Assembly: GCF_032118995.1 (NCBI RefSeq)
Contig: NC_092665.1
Coordinates: forward strand, 16,016,012-16,080,011
Source: Asterias amurensis
Lineage: Eukaryota; Echinodermata; Asteroidea; Forcipulatida; Asteriidae
DNA: 64,000 bases
Direction of reading: 5' to 3'
The translations under genes were made by a program, and so were the position numbers. Numbering within the stretch: the first letter of the stretch is position 1; every line of letters begins with the position of its first letter. A model generated the notes under the pieces. It had not been told where the DNA came from and ran no database searches. It saw only the letters and a list, made by a program, of their open reading frames with translations. Of the stretch, positions 12,301 through 27,300 are shown piece by piece.

Positions 12301-15300
12301 GTATTTACAAACACTAGGTGTTCGGTGAAGACAAGTCTGTACAGAGCTGTGTTTGAGAGATAAAAAACGCATAAACACATGCCATTTTTCGAATGTTTGT
12401 TCCCATCCGGAGAGTTGGAATCAAACGAAGCCGACACGAAGCATTAACTCATTAAAAAAAAATCAGATAAACAATTAAATGAATCAAAACACTGTTTGTT
12501 GAAAAAGTCTGCTCTTCCTGAAGTATGTTCAAAGCAGACATTTTGAAAGCGCGTTGAGAAAACCCCAAAACACACAAACACACAATTAACTCAATCGAAA
12601 CCCAGAGGATTGTTTGTCGAGAAAGTCTCCTCTTCCTGAAGATGTTCAGAGAGCAGACATGTTTGAAAGGTTAATCATTCCACTCACACGTTGAGAAAAC
12701 CCAAAACACACACCGCAGACAGGAAAAAACACACACAATCATGGCGTATAATCTCTCCCCGCACTGCATGTTGCACAGGCAAGACTTGTGTATGATTTTC
12801 TGTGCTGTGAAATAGAAGAATAGAAGAGGGGAGAAAAAAAAAACTACGGGACGAATTTCCCCACCGGGCAGATCTGCGATATCTACCCGGGCCGCAAGAG
12901 CTAATCAACGGTTAATACATTGGCTGTCTTTTCGGGTTGGTTGCTAATAAGGCGTAGATGTGTAACACGACACCATCGGGCTTTAGATCTCGTCTTTGGG
13001 GGAAATTCTCTCGTGAATTGAGCCAGCCATGTAATTCCCTGGCTCAATCGAAGGGAAGGGGTAAGGGACATGCAGATGCTTTAGTTGAGCGACCGGGGAA
13101 AACTGGCAAGGCTAGAAAATTGTATGCAGTGTTTGTTTAATCTTTTTATCGGGTATTTAGTTTCTATTTAATGTCTACATCATTGTTGCAAAATATAATA
13201 TTAAATTATAATCAGATATCCACGAATTGAATATACCCTTCGTCTGCTATTCAATCAAATCGACCTTCGTTTGGATTTCTCTCGATTGAATTATATTTTT
13301 TGCGATCAAAATAATAATGGTTATACTCAAGGCCTCTTGGTTTACTGTCTGGTTCTTTATAATTTAGTAATAGTATTAAACAAGAAGGTTCTTTCATATT
13401 GGGGTTACATCAGGGCATTATCATATAGTTTTGCAACAAAATGCTAAAGAAATCTATCCCAGCATGACCTGGATTTTTTTTTTCTTTTTTTTTTTTTTCA
13501 ATTTGATGCACTAGATGGTACAGCATTGTTACATATTTCTAACAATAAGTATTATAACGAGGCTTGTACAATCGGGGCCCGGCTGTGACGGCAACAGAAC
13601 ACATGCAATTAATGTGCAAGTCTATACGTTCAAATACTCTCGACTGTTCACATTGTCTTAAAACGGGAGCGTGATGTCGTACGCAGTTAGTTCAACAAAA
13701 GGTCAAAGGTCAGTCTTTGATACAAGGCAATGTTAAAGGGAACCTCGAGGAGATTACACCTTTAAGGCAAGCTTCGATGTCGGCCTTTTAAACATTAGTA
13801 ACGTCTCTGTGCTTTTTATTCCCGGCCTTTGCGTTCTGTAGACGTCCGTTCAAGCCGGTAAACCTTCCAAGGTCGTTTCAATTTTGATTCACATGAGACA
13901 TTTACGTGGGGACAATTCAATCAACAGACCCAGCTTTTATGATGAACTTGGGGGGGGGGGGAGATTTTTTGTACAACGGCCGCCGGACTGAACGCTGCTT
14001 CACAAACGGGGAAGAAAGGGAATGCATTTTTGAATGACACTTTAGATTAATTTTGTGCAGTCAGACAATCGTGAAATTGTGAACGGGGAGGAGGCAACTG
14101 CCCCTCCAAATTCTGGCAAAACAGTTCGGAAACCTCGAGCACAGCAAGATGAAGAACAAAAGCGAAAAGTGAAAGCAAAGAGACCATTTTACCCAATAGA
14201 AAATCGACCCCCCCCTTTAACCAAAGTTTGACACGCCTAGTCCTTTTTCAAAACTTCAGGCTGTCAAATTTGCAGATAAGAGAAAGTTCTTTTGGCCCGA
14301 GGTAAGACAAATCTCCACTCTCTTCTCACGATTTAGTGATTGCGAGGATGGCATTTACAAAATACAGACGTGCTTCGTCAGTGGACGTCGATGGAAATGA
14401 AAGTATATTGTGCTTAGAGTGATGTAGATGTTTTCACGGCTCGTTTGGTTTGGAAAAGTCTTCAGGAAATAATGAGGCGTGTCCCGCATCAGTACCCCCC
14501 CCCGAAACGTAAGGCAATCGTCCCTCTCGACATTTCTTCTGTAGCTGACACACTTTCTTCCGAGTGTTTCTGTCCCTCTCCTTATTCTTATTCTCCGTCG
14601 TCGTCTTCTTCTACTACTTTGTTAGACTTCTTACTGTGTTTACTTAGTGCCTCATTTTTTTAGTCCGACGCTACGAACACTAAAAGAAATTCTTCCCTGG
14701 ATGACGTCACAATGGGTGTATCTGTTAAAGCAATAATATAATACTTTACATTTTGACTGGTTTAGAGAAAGCAATTTCTGCGTGGTTACACCCTTTTGCA
14801 TTTCAACGATTCACCATATAATAAGTACAGATCCCTAAATTGTACGACCAAGTCAAGAGATCCACTTTCCCCAAACTCAAATCGTGTCATCCTTTTCGTA
14901 CTGACCCTTTTCTCTTATCTTTTGTGTTGTGAATGTTTGTACAAACTACAATTTGGTGTGAATAGTCATCATAATTGTTTTGATTTTGTTTAAGATGGCA
15001 TCACCCTCAGTTTCACGGAACTTTAGTAATGTTGGAACTGTACGCAAAATCCAGGAAAAAGGGAGGTATTGATGGCGCTATACGCGAAACGTCATCCCTG
15101 ATCTGCCCCGAGGGCTTTCTTCTTCTTCTTTTTCCTCTTCCCTTTATTTGGAACCTCTCTTTATGCCTCCACACAAAAGGCATAGGCCTCTATTACACTT
15201 ACCACACCATCCCTCTAGTGTGCTGTCATAAAGGTCATTGCCAGGGCCTGTAAAAACATCACCTCTACCAAATTCGCATATAAAAAAGAAATCCCTAATC

Positions 15301-18300
15301 TCGTATCTTGATTGAGCTGAAAGGAGACTTCGCGAGACTCAAGTTGTTTTCACAGCGTACTCAGAGATGTTGATAAGATGCGTTGTCATGGACTCGCGTG
15401 TGTAACGCGCTTCCAAATAAACAAAGTCGTATTCAAAATGACGTGGTTTTTCTTAAAGGTGTTGGTCTTGTTTTAAAAGCTGAAGAAATTTGTAGTGCAC
15501 GTCAAAGAACACAAAACACTTATCGTGACGAGTAGGGTTTAGGCTGGAGTTTCTGGTTCATAAATCCGTAGGTTTCATGTACCGGTAGCGCACGTACCTT
15601 TATCTTGAAAGAGTATGGGGTTAACCCTGGTGTTTCTAGTTCACATAAGCCGTATCCCTCATGTACTGGGATTGGTAATTGACGTGAATGAACCCAGACC
15701 ACTTGTCGTGGAACACCCCAGTGCTTTAGGTTCACCAAGCATCCTTGCTTACAGGTTTGCTCAAGCATCCTTGGTTTCATTACTAGACATATAATAATAT
15801 CAAAGTGTTGTCGAACGCTCAAGCAGATGATACGGTGCGAAAGAGTCAAGTGCAATTAAGATCGCATTATTAACATCCGGGAATATCCCTACAGATGACG
15901 TTGCTGCTAGCCGAGGTGTGATTAAAAATGGATGTATCCAGCGATATACGGTGTGTTTGCACCTGGGAGACGGTTTGGTCAACAACCAATACAACCAATA
16001 TCGAACCTGTAATCCTAGCTCAGCAAGCGTCTCTTGGAATTAATTATTTTTATACATTTTTTTTTTATCTACGCTTAAGTGATTATTTATATTTTTTGTG
16101 TGAAAGTAAATCGATACCCCAATTAGGCATAAAAGATGGATATAAAGCATTTTCTTTCCCACATTAAAAGCAAAAACGTTATCCTCAGCAAATGTGTAAA
16201 AACTAACAATAGTTAATTAGATAAGTCTCATTTTTACTGGCTCTTGTTCTAATTTGAACTTTGTTACAGTTTTCTATTAAAAAAATTATTAATACAATTT
16301 GATGGCCATAGATACTGGTCCAGGGACCGTATAATTTTCTGGGAAAAAAGTAATTTAGTAAATTCCTTTCTCTCTCCATTAAAATTTAGTGCAGTCATAA
16401 AAAAAATCGTTATCATTGTTCGGATGCACAGGGAGTCTTGTATGACTGATTTGAGCATGCATTAAGTGATTCGCGATGCTCAGTTTTCCCAAAAACTATA
16501 ATTCTCATCTCGAATTGCTCTGTTGAGGTTTCCTTGCCCGATTGTCTTGGGAGCCCCTGCATTGGTCTTAAGAAGACGAGGATGAAGTCTTTCGTATTTC
16601 CATGGGACCTCGCTTCCTTCGAAGGGAAAAGGTCTTTCATAAAGCACGATCAGGAACAAAGTAAAAAGGTATCTTTTCAGGAACCTCATTTTATCTTTTT
16701 GTTTTCTCTTTTAGTGTATCTTCCGTCTTATGATTTCTCGTTAATTGCCCTTTAGGATTTTCTGTTGATTTTGTTTGATACTTGTTCTGTGACTTGTTGT
16801 CTTAGTTTGTTTTTTGTTGCATATAGAGAGAGAAGAAAATAAAAATCTTTTTCAGGAACAAAGTAAAAATGTATCCCTTTTTCAGGCTGAAAGCGAATGT
16901 GGGAAAATTATATAGCAGTGCATTTGTCATTTAGTCATGGGAGATATTTGTGTTTAGCACACAATCGTATACGGTTTATTTAGAATTTAAGAATTCCATC
17001 AAGTTTACTCTTTTGTTATGTAACAAGAGACGTTGCCCCAAATTGACCTTATCACCAACTTTTTTTAAATGTCAAAGTGGGACGAGACGAGAACAAAACC
17101 TTTCCTTGTCGTCATTCAGATGGTGTAACTTTCCGCGCTGTTTGGCTGCCATCTTGGAGGAAAGGTCACGGAGGAGCAAATCTTCCCTATAAATTCTTCT
17201 ACAAAGGATGATATATTAATTAATATCGGGAAATGAATTTAAGATTTAATATTATCAGAGATTATAAAATAATATTTTAATTCTGAAATTCTGTCTCAGC
17301 GGAGAGCTTTAACATGCATTTTTTTTTACCGTGAGTACCCACCCTCTGAAGAAAATACGGGGTTGTTTAGTACTGAAATTACAATCCCTATAACAAGGAG
17401 GCTTTTAGGTAGAAATTACACAATTTATGTCTCGGTCAATGCAAAAGTATATTCATATCTATAAATATAATACGATTTCAATAGTTATATTAATCTGAAA
17501 CCTGCTGCAGAAATGTTTTCTCTGTAGACGAAGATGCGAGTCTAAGGCCAAGATCTTCACGAACGTCTATCCACACATCTCTCTCTCTCTCTTTTTGTAG
17601 ACGAGGCCACAGGCAGTCAGCGCGAATCGTCGTACCGGAAAACAGAACAATCCTAGCCCCCGTAAATTCAAAATCCGGCAATTTTAGGCATTGGCACGTC
17701 GTGTCAAAAGAGATTACTGATTGTCGTGCCAATTTCCTACTTCTCTGATGTACGGGGGCAATTCCTCAGCATTTCTAAAGGATTTATGCTTGGCTGCTAG
17801 CAGGACACGATTCGGCATTGGAATAAGGTAGTTAGGCGTGTCAGGAATTGGCGTGCAGATCAACACTGTAGTGGAACGATGTACTGGAGGAAATGAAAAC
17901 AAAACTGAAGTTTGTAATCGTAAAGTTTGATGTGGGCGCGAACACAAATTATGCAGTGAATTGTGTCACACTGTAGTGCTTGCTTTCAAAACGTCTATTT
18001 TATATCTACAAACCAAATATTTCAAGAGGGAATTTATCATTGGATTTATCGAACCATATGTTTGGGGAATAAAGGTACCATATGTTTCGAAGATAACAAG
18101 ACATTGGAATTAGTTTGTTTACTTACAGCCGAGAAAGGTTAGAATTTAGTTCGAATGTTTTTTTTTTTTCAATAGACAGTCACGCAAATATTTGTTTAAG
18201 TTTATTAAAATTTTAACTTATTGTGTTGGTTCCTTGTTTTTAGGGAGTAGCAATGAAACGTAGAGTGTTTTTTTCACCAACATAAATCGAAAGACTAACA

Positions 18301-21300
18301 ATGTGGTACACTTAACTTGCCACAAACAAAAACACTTATTCATATACTCATCCAGAAATAGTAATTATAATGATTCACATATTTATGCGCTGAAGTATTC
18401 CAGCAAAACAATTCTGATTGATGAAACAAAACGATTATGATAAATTGATCTCAAGTGTACGTCCATCCTGGCTTTTGTCACACACCGATAACTGCCACAA
18501 TTTAGCGGTCGTGACGTCATGACGCCATGGCACACACCTTCTCTCTCTTCTTCTTATCTTCCGTATGGTGGGGAGAGTAAAAACTAGACTTGTTAAACAG
18601 TCCGTTGTCCATTCTACGGAGAAAGCCCTTCTTTGTGTTGTAGTGCATCCCAAAATCTACCCACTGATTTTTTAGCAATGGGATGTGTTTAAACAGGCTG
18701 TTTGTCGTTACAGTTAATTGCATCAATTAATATTCATCTTCCCTCGGTTTATAAGACCTTTTGGTTTTGCCTTTCGAAATAAATTGCATCCATTAATTTG
18801 TTTCAAAGTCCACACACCTGACTTGTGCAAGTCGACGGTACGAGAAATCCTTGCCATATGGTCTTGTATCGTATTCGTACGGTGTCGTGATTTACTGGGA
18901 TTGCTATATGCTATACGGTGAAGTCGATGAAACGAACAAGTCCGCCATATGGATGTCATGAGCGACCACCAGTCGCTTTACTAAAAGAAGACTGATGCAA
19001 GTCTATGACGGAGGTTGATGTTGTTTACGTTGTATGTATCTTCACGTTGTAACGCTATATAATTTGAGTAAATTTCATCATAAATAATGCATTTTAAAAT
19101 TATGGCGACTGCATGGTTTCAAACTGTATTTAATTCACATGTAGCATTTAGACCACAGACTAATATTGATAAAAAGGAGGAATAATTCCTCCATGATCAA
19201 TAAGAGCAATGCCCCACCCCATATATGCACATGCACCGTCTTGAAAAAGAACCGAACGTATCTTGGGAAACCGGGAAAAAAAACCTTTCAAGCTGCCAAG
19301 ATGGACGCCACTAACAACACCATAGAGTTTGTTAAATTTAGCGCAACATGATGGTGGCCGGTTTTACCCTTAACCTCTGAACGCCGCATCAACCACATGA
19401 GGAAACGCATCATGTCATGTTCCTTTGTCTCATCAACTTTTCCCGATAGGCACATACCCTTGGGCACAACATAACACACACCGGACTTGTGCAAGTCTAC
19501 CTCAGTCCATATGGTCATTTTCTGATGATCGCCCAAACTATTCTAACTGGTGCTAGTCAATTAATGGCATGCTTCAAATCACATCAAGGAGCATAATTTA
19601 TTCGCTGGTATACCTCACTGAACTTCCTGCTAATTAGCAAGGCAGAATTGCAGATGAGGGGAAAATAAGCTCATAGCGATCGGCCTCAACAACTCAGTGC
19701 CAATAACACATTAAAGGGACGGTGTATGACATGGTTTTACGATGCGTAAAATGACTTCTCAGGTCGATGTATGTATTAAATTCAAATCAGCAGAACATGC
19801 TTCCAAGAATCAATCACGTATAACTCAACCATGGTGGCATTTTGAGCCAGTATGGTCGATTTTTGTGGAATGTTGACGTTTCATTCAGGAAAAATATACT
19901 TCCAAGATCGTACAAGAGAAAATAGTATACCACCAAAAAAAGAAAAGAAAAAATACCAATGAATGAAGGCAAGGTTAACATCGTAGAAAGAGGAGTAGGG
20001 ATGCTGTTTAAGTAAGTCCAAACTTGTAGAAATCAGCCTTAGGACATTACACAGACAACCAACGACTAGACAAACATTGGACTATAGACGAACAAACATC
20101 GAAACTTGTAGAAATCAGCCCTATATAGGACAAGCAAGGCAGCTAAAGAGACGAATGAACAGAAAGACATTGGACTAGATAGACAAGTGTATGTTTAACA
20201 TGAGGACAACTGTCATGTCATAGAGACGTCTACACAGTCCAAACCCTTCTGATGCCCCCTCCCCAATCAGGTATGACCACGCCCACATTACTCTGCGTTA
20301 ACCTCGTCCCTGTGAAGGAAGCAGATGTCAAATTTGCATGCCCATTACGAACACCATTATTGTATTATAATTCAGTTAGTGATCACACAAATAGGGTTAG
20401 CTGTTATTTTTGTCTCTGTTCAAACGTCATTTTATTTCAGTTGTTAAGTGAATATATCACCAAACAAAACGTTCAAGGACTTACCGGATGCTTGGATCAC
20501 AATGGTAAAAATTACAATATTATAAAAAATAGAGAAGACAAAAACGTAGATGGAGGAAACCTTTACAAAACAATGTGTGTTACGTCTTTCTTGATTTTGT
20601 AGGGGGAAATATAAAGATGCCGACGGGTGATTTGTCTGTGGTTAATGTCTATAACTGTTATTAATGATAACACTCATATTAAAAACTGCAAATAGATTTA
20701 AGCATGAGCAGGTGTTTAATCACGGTGATGGTGAATTTATTCCTTGCCCCTGGCAGACAAAAAATGCCGTAAAGCATTAATATTCTAGTCCTTGAATCAT
20801 TGCTGCATGATAACGTCGGTTACGCACTTGTACTCTTACGGGGTTGTTTTACATACCCTCAGGCTTTTCTCATGTTCTTTTTTTATGTTTTTTATTTTGC
20901 AATGTTCTACATTGTTTCTCCAATATTGGGTTAATTTGACAACATAAGAACACACAAGTGAATAATAATAATAACATACATTTGTATAGCGTTTTGCAAA
21001 AACTAAATGTATAATGTAGCAACATAAGAACAAAGAATTAACGGTCACCTAAAGGCAAACTTAACCTGGACTTAATTCCTCCCCATAAAAATACACCCGC
21101 AATAGACTGTGCAAGTCTCGCGCAGATTTGAACTTCTGGGACCATTGTGGTCCCAACCTTATGGAGTTTTACGTTGGGGAGATTTTGTTTCGTCCATTAC
21201 TTTAGTTTAATATAGTTTATGACCATAAAAATGACATATGTTGTTAAAAATGTTATACTAATTAACAACATATATAAAAGTAAAAATAAAGTCAACATAA

Positions 21301-24300
21301 TAACGAAGAAAAACCGATATTTAAACTTGACCTCAGGTCAGGTTACTTGTAAAAAATTAAGAATTTGTGCCCATCTCCGATCACGAAACTTACGCAGACG
21401 CTTGTTTTGGCCGCGCGGGGTGGAAAGCCTTTTCATTGGTCGCTTAGGCGTCGGCTTCCTCTTTAAAATGTGTCACGCGTTTATCTAACGCCCTTGCGAC
21501 CATCGTGCGTCCGCGTATAAACCAGCTTTCAGTAGTTTAAGGCCGTGTCCGAAACGACGACTTCGGCTACAGCTACGTCTAGATCAGCGCGTCTTCCAGT
21601 GTTGAAGAATAGGCAGACGCGCGCGATCTAGCCGTAGCTGTAGCCGAAGTCGCCGTTTCGGACACGGCCTCACATTCGGGCGTAGATTTACAAAAGGGGT
21701 TTCAAAACATTTAAGATCAACTAAACATCCTTGTCCCAGAGTTTTACTTTTGTCTATATATAGACTTTAACCGATAACTGTGTATTAGTTTAAAAAGCTA
21801 AAACTAATTTAACAAGCTCTAATGGGTATTTTTGTTGTTCAGATTCGGCATTAAGAAAAAAATTAAGCAAAGATTTGATTCATAAAAAAATTAAGTTCTT
21901 CAGTTGTCGTGTTTTCTCGCTCCGGTGCGCGCGAGACTTGCACAGTCTATAACTCTAAAGCTTTTATGTAACTGTAAATATAGAAATAAAGTTAAATTCT
22001 GAAGTTAAATTCTTTAAATTACATCTTACAGACAGAGATTTAGGGAATTGTGAAGTGATGAAAATATGTTAAGTGTGAATAGGACACCCACAGTGCCATA
22101 GAGACAATGTGTTTCTTTGCAATTCTTGCCGCATTGTATTCCGTCAGTTTACGTGTACAATTAACAATTATGATTATGTATTTCCATACAATACACCCAC
22201 TGTCTGTAGTAATGCGTCAACCCTTTACATACGTTCTCTTCCCATGTATAGTCTCTTCCATTCTTCAGTTCAGACAAGGTACCATAAAAATTCTCTTTAA
22301 ATTACCAATACATGATTGGAGAGCTAACAGTACCCCAAATGAGATGGTTTACTAGTGATTATAAGGGGATATTATAATGTTAGAACGCCATGAGCGTCCA
22401 CAGACACTAGGCCCTTTTTGAAACCACGGCTTCGGCTTTGGATTCGGCTCAGGCTAGCTTGGCCCCGCAGTGGTTTGGACAATTGAGTGTGATTTGCGTA
22501 CGTGCGCAGGGCTTCAGACGGGGGGGGGGGGGGGGGGGCGGGACACGAAGCCGAATCAAAAGCCAAAGCCGTGGTTTCGAAAAGGTCCTTAATGGCGGAT
22601 TTGAGCGGTATTATAAGAAACCACTTCCTCATCTATTGTTATTATCAATTATGACGATTGCACAATGGTGAGGGGGGGTGGAGATTCAAATACAATTATC
22701 CCAACTTTGGCCCGTCATACCGACCTATATCTTTTTTGAACCGACCTGACTTTAAAATTGTACTTATGGATGAGCTAAAGAGATTGCGGTAAATTATTCA
22801 GTACCTAGTTCCCAACCCTAGCTCTTCGTCTTTAAAATCCCGTCTTGAAATCCCCCTAGTGAAGACAAGACAACGGAACTTGAGGATGCGTTAATCATTG
22901 ATGTAAGCAGAAGGATTGCTGGATGCCCCGTCCTGTTATTGAAGACGATCACACTGGGGGATGCACCTCCCTGGGGAGGAGTGGATATCATTTGTTTTGC
23001 TTGAATTATCCTTTTGAAGTTATGAATATTATTCTTATAATTATTCAAATTTAGGGAGAAGCTGATGATGGGATTTGAGGCATTGCATGGTGAGGTATCA
23101 TGCAAGTTTGGTTTGTCGTAACACCATGTGAATATCTTCATGGGTAGACTGTGTTCTGTTGATATCTTTTCTTGCTTTTTTATTCTACTTTACCGTGGAG
23201 TAGATTTTGGGGGTAAATTTGGGAGACTTCTCTACTACAGTGGAGTAGCCATGTTAAATTTTTGTCAGATACTTGCTCCTTAAAAAGCTCCTTATTTGAA
23301 AATGAAGGCTACGTTTTATTAGAAATGTGGATGGAGGAAGGAGTACAACTTGAAAATCACATACACGTACGAAGGAGCATGGTCGGGAAACCTTAGCTAA
23401 AATATTCAAGCATTAAAATTTATTTACAATGCTTGGGGTGATCGCATGACTGTTGACTTAATCTAGTTAACCTAGTTCCGTTTGGACACCTAATATGCAA
23501 GGAATGAAAGGTGACATGCGTTCGAAACTCTTCGTGCCTCATTTTTTAATGTAATATTTACCACCCCTTCTCCCTCCATGTAAAATCGTCCCGCTTTGAT
23601 TTGTAATGTCAAGAGGAATTCTGTATTTTTGAAAGTTTTATGTGGGTCAAGTTATTTTGTGACATTGCCATGGTGCCTTAAGTATTTATGTTTTTAAATT
23701 GAGAGGTTGTTTTCAAATTGAATAAAATATTTCTTCCGTCGAAAAAAAATATGGAACAAGTAACCACTAAAACGAACGAAATGAGTCTTGGGTAAATTTT
23801 GAAGAGGCAAGAAAGCAATTTGACCTATATTTGTTGCATTATTGCAGAGCCTGCTGTCCCATCAAGACTTGTTAAGATTCCGTGAGTTCTTTATGAGAGC
23901 ACTGCTTGTGAATTCAGGGATGTTTCTGTCGATAAATTATGTTTGAATCTGTCGAGGTATAGACGTGAGAGGAAGGAGCATGCCGCTCATACAGAGAGCA
24001 AGCTATTGCTTTTTCACGGCGTGTTTCTCCACTCTCTGAGGCCTGTCGCCCGCCTCCATGTCCACGTTCCGGACTGCTTAATTTCATTACAACTCCCTTG
24101 ACTTCTCCTCAAATCAAATCACTCTCCACTTTCAGACCCTTCGTCAATTTGGGTTACTTATTAATTTCTATAAAATGTGTTTGTGGGGAATCGTTAAGTT
24201 TTAACGGCGTCGACGGTCTAGCTGTGCACGTTCTGTTCGGAGAAGATATCACACCATACTTCATATAGCAATAAACGATGTATTCAAACTAAATTACAAG

Positions 24301-27300
24301 TGATTGAATTTTGTTTGAGCAGAATTTAGTTTAATGAGACAGGAACAGAAAAATTGTCATTAAAAAACGGTTACCAATCATATTGTTATCCATGGTTTTC
24401 TTCCATTTAAACATGGATGAAATCAGTTAACAATAGTGATTTGTGTGTTGTGACATCCGACTTTACTTAGAAAGTAAAATTGTTTTACATATACGGTCAA
24501 TCTTAGCTCTGGAAATCGGCCCTTGGTTCACAAAACTCATTTGCGCTGATAATTTGAGGTTTCACTTTGCATTTTCCCATCCCCTCGTTTGCTGCTATTT
24601 AAGGGCTCGGTGGTTAACCTTTAACCAGACAATGTGCCGCTTCTCTCCACGAGACCAATTTACGAAGAGTAGTGATGAAGCTACTATATTTAGCGCTCTG
24701 TCAATGTATCTTGTCTCTAATACACACATCCCATCGACAATGAAGAAAACTAATGGCCTTTTGCGAATTGCCAGGAAACCTGTTTGCTCTGTGGAAATAT
24801 TTGTGTGTGTTCCATCTCAAATAACGCAGAACGGTCCTTGGTCACTAAGCAAGACGACCCTTCTATTATCTACACGTGCCGGTTGTCACTCGCCCGATAT
24901 CAGTTCAAAAAATACTGCGCGATCACCGCAATGGCTTCATATGATGTATCGTTCAATTTGTTCCGATGTACCAGGGCTGAGATTGAGTTGCATTGACGTG
25001 TTGTTGACGTAATGATGACGTCACGACGTGCTGATATGTCGAGGACTGTTGTCAAGCGGGGAGACGATGAGGGAAATTGTGTTTACATTATATCTTGTGG
25101 TGGTAGATAGTAGCTCAGCTTGCGAGGGACAGAAACGTCTTCCCAAAAGGAAGATCTACATTTCCATTCATATGCTAATTTTGATTTTATATTCATTGAC
25201 GTCATCGATAGCGTGGCATAGGTTTTGTAAAACAGCCACAAAATATCTCCCTATAGGAGATTCGCTTCAAGCTGATTAGATTAAGATGTTTTTTAATGAG
25301 TAACCCAAAATTGATAGTTTGTGCCTTGGGAGGAGGCTACTATTGAAGGATTCAATAAAGATAACAAGCTTTTTTTAGAGAAAGGAAAAAAAGGAAAATG
25401 TAGTAAACAGGCTGGACAAAGACGTAAGAGACCAAGTTAACCAAAAAGTTTTAGAAGTAATTTTTGTTTTTGATTTACTTTTTATTGTTCAAATTTAAAC
25501 ATAAAGCAGACATATGTGCGTTGTGTTTCCATATTATGTTTTTGAAAATGTAAACAAGCAAAACGGTCTGTGGTTTTACTGAACGGGATGTTTGCTGCCA
25601 CCTAGCGTCTCGAACTGGATATTAAGTTTTTGAAAATGTAAACAAGCAAAACGGTCTGTGGTTTTACTGAACGGGATGTTTGCTGCCACCTAGCGTCTCG
25701 AACTGGATATTAAGTTTTTGAAAATTTAACAAGCAAAACGGTCTGTGGTTTTACTGAACGGGATGTTTGCTGCCACCTAGCGTCTCGAACTGGATATTTA
25801 ACGTTCTCTGTGTTTGCTCTTTTATAGGGTTGTGTTATGCTGAGTTCGGGGCCCGCGTCCCAAAAGCAGGCTCCGCCTACATCTACTCTTACGTCACCGT
25901 GGGTGAGTTTCTCGCCTTCGTGATTGGTTGGAGCATGATAATGGACAACATCATCGCCGCGGCAACCGTTGGCAAGGCGTGGTCTCAATACCTAGACTCC
26001 ATCGTGAACCAGACTATCAGCACAGCTATCAAATCCCGGGTGCAGTTTGACTCGCCATGGTTCGGGGATTACCCGGACATCCTGGCCTTCGGGTTGCTGA
26101 TCGTTCTCACGATTATCGTAGCGCTCGGGGCCAAGATGTCTACCGTGGTTATGATGGCTTTGACGGGGGTTAATATGCTGGTGATAGTCTTCGTCATCGT
26201 GGCTGGGTCGTTCTACGTTGACGGGGAGAACTGGACGACGAATGGCGGCTTCTTTCCATATGGAACATCCGGGGTACGTTTTCTATTGGTAGATCCGTTG
26301 GGAAGGGGCGGGGGGGGGTGTTCCGCATGCAAATGCGTTATGGATTTTCAAAAATCACGGTACAAATAAATCAGAGCCATCCGTTTTGACCTCCCTACAA
26401 GTAAGTGAGTGTCATAATCCCAAAAGAGAAGCGCCCTCTTGAGATCTTTACAATGGAAAATAGTACAGGAAAGTAGAACACTTTTTAAAAAGGCGTGTCC
26501 GAAATATGACGGGTACGTCTTTTGCTAAGGGCAGCCTTTGGTCAAGCCGCAGCCACGTATGGGAATTCGAATACGGCTTTGGGGCCTGATGGTTAGGGAT
26601 AGCTACAACACCTCAGGGGCCATGGGCTATTTGTACTGGTTTATTCAAATAATTTTGTACTGGTGTTTTCACTCTAAAGAAGAATGGTGAATGACGAACT
26701 TTGTTTTGTTGTTGTTAATTTGCTGCAGGTATTTGCGGGTGCCGCCACCTGTTTCTACGCGTATGTTGGTTTCGATGCAATCGCAACGTCTGGAGAGGAG
26801 GCTAAGAACCCAAGCCGTGCTATACCTATCGCCATAGCCCTCACCCTATTCATCTGCATGGTATGCTACATGAGCGTCTCTGCAGTCTTGACCCTAATGA
26901 TCCCGTATGACCAACTCTCTCCATACGCACCATTGGCTGAAGTCTTCCAATCAAGAGGGTTACCGGCCGGGCGGTATATCGTGGCGGTTGGGTCACTGCT
27001 CGGACTCTCATCCGCCATGTTGGGATCCATCTTCCCTCTGCCTAGGATCATCTACGCAATGGCTAAAGACGGGCTGCTCTTCAAGTTCTTAGCACGTGTC
27101 AACAGCAAAACAGATGTACCAGTCACGGCTGCTATCATGTCTGGTGTCCTGACTGCGATCATGGCGTTGATATTCAACCTGGAGCAGCTAGTCGAGATGA
27201 TGTCCATAGGCACCTTGCTGTCTTACAGTCTGGTTGCGGCTAGCGTGTTGCTTCTTCGATACCACCCGGATGACGTTGGTCTGAGCAAAGACCAAGTGAA

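Larger units (their letters stand above)
9577..25827. other. 16.25-kb first intron of the cationic amino acid transporter
   Basis: No gene was recognised on either strand. The intron holds poly-G runs near 9690 and 9982, a 92-bp tandem duplication, small palindromic elements (listed separately), local degenerate duplications (12474-12716 with a ~120-bp unit, 15540-15740, 20025-20130) and the 88-bp triplication at its 3' end. Open frames such as 24443-25012 have no recognisable protein. Confidence 0.8.

Noticed and set aside
22849-23006. A short readable stretch with [17 protein letters not shown] and [10 protein letters not shown] in an intron
   Set aside because: Looks somewhat protein-like, but I cannot name a family, it has no splice context and ends at a stop after about 50 codons; may be a repeat fragment.
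24443-25012. A 189-codon open frame in the first transporter intron
   Set aside because: No recognisable domain, no good start context and mixed composition; another overlapping frame is also open, so chance is likely.
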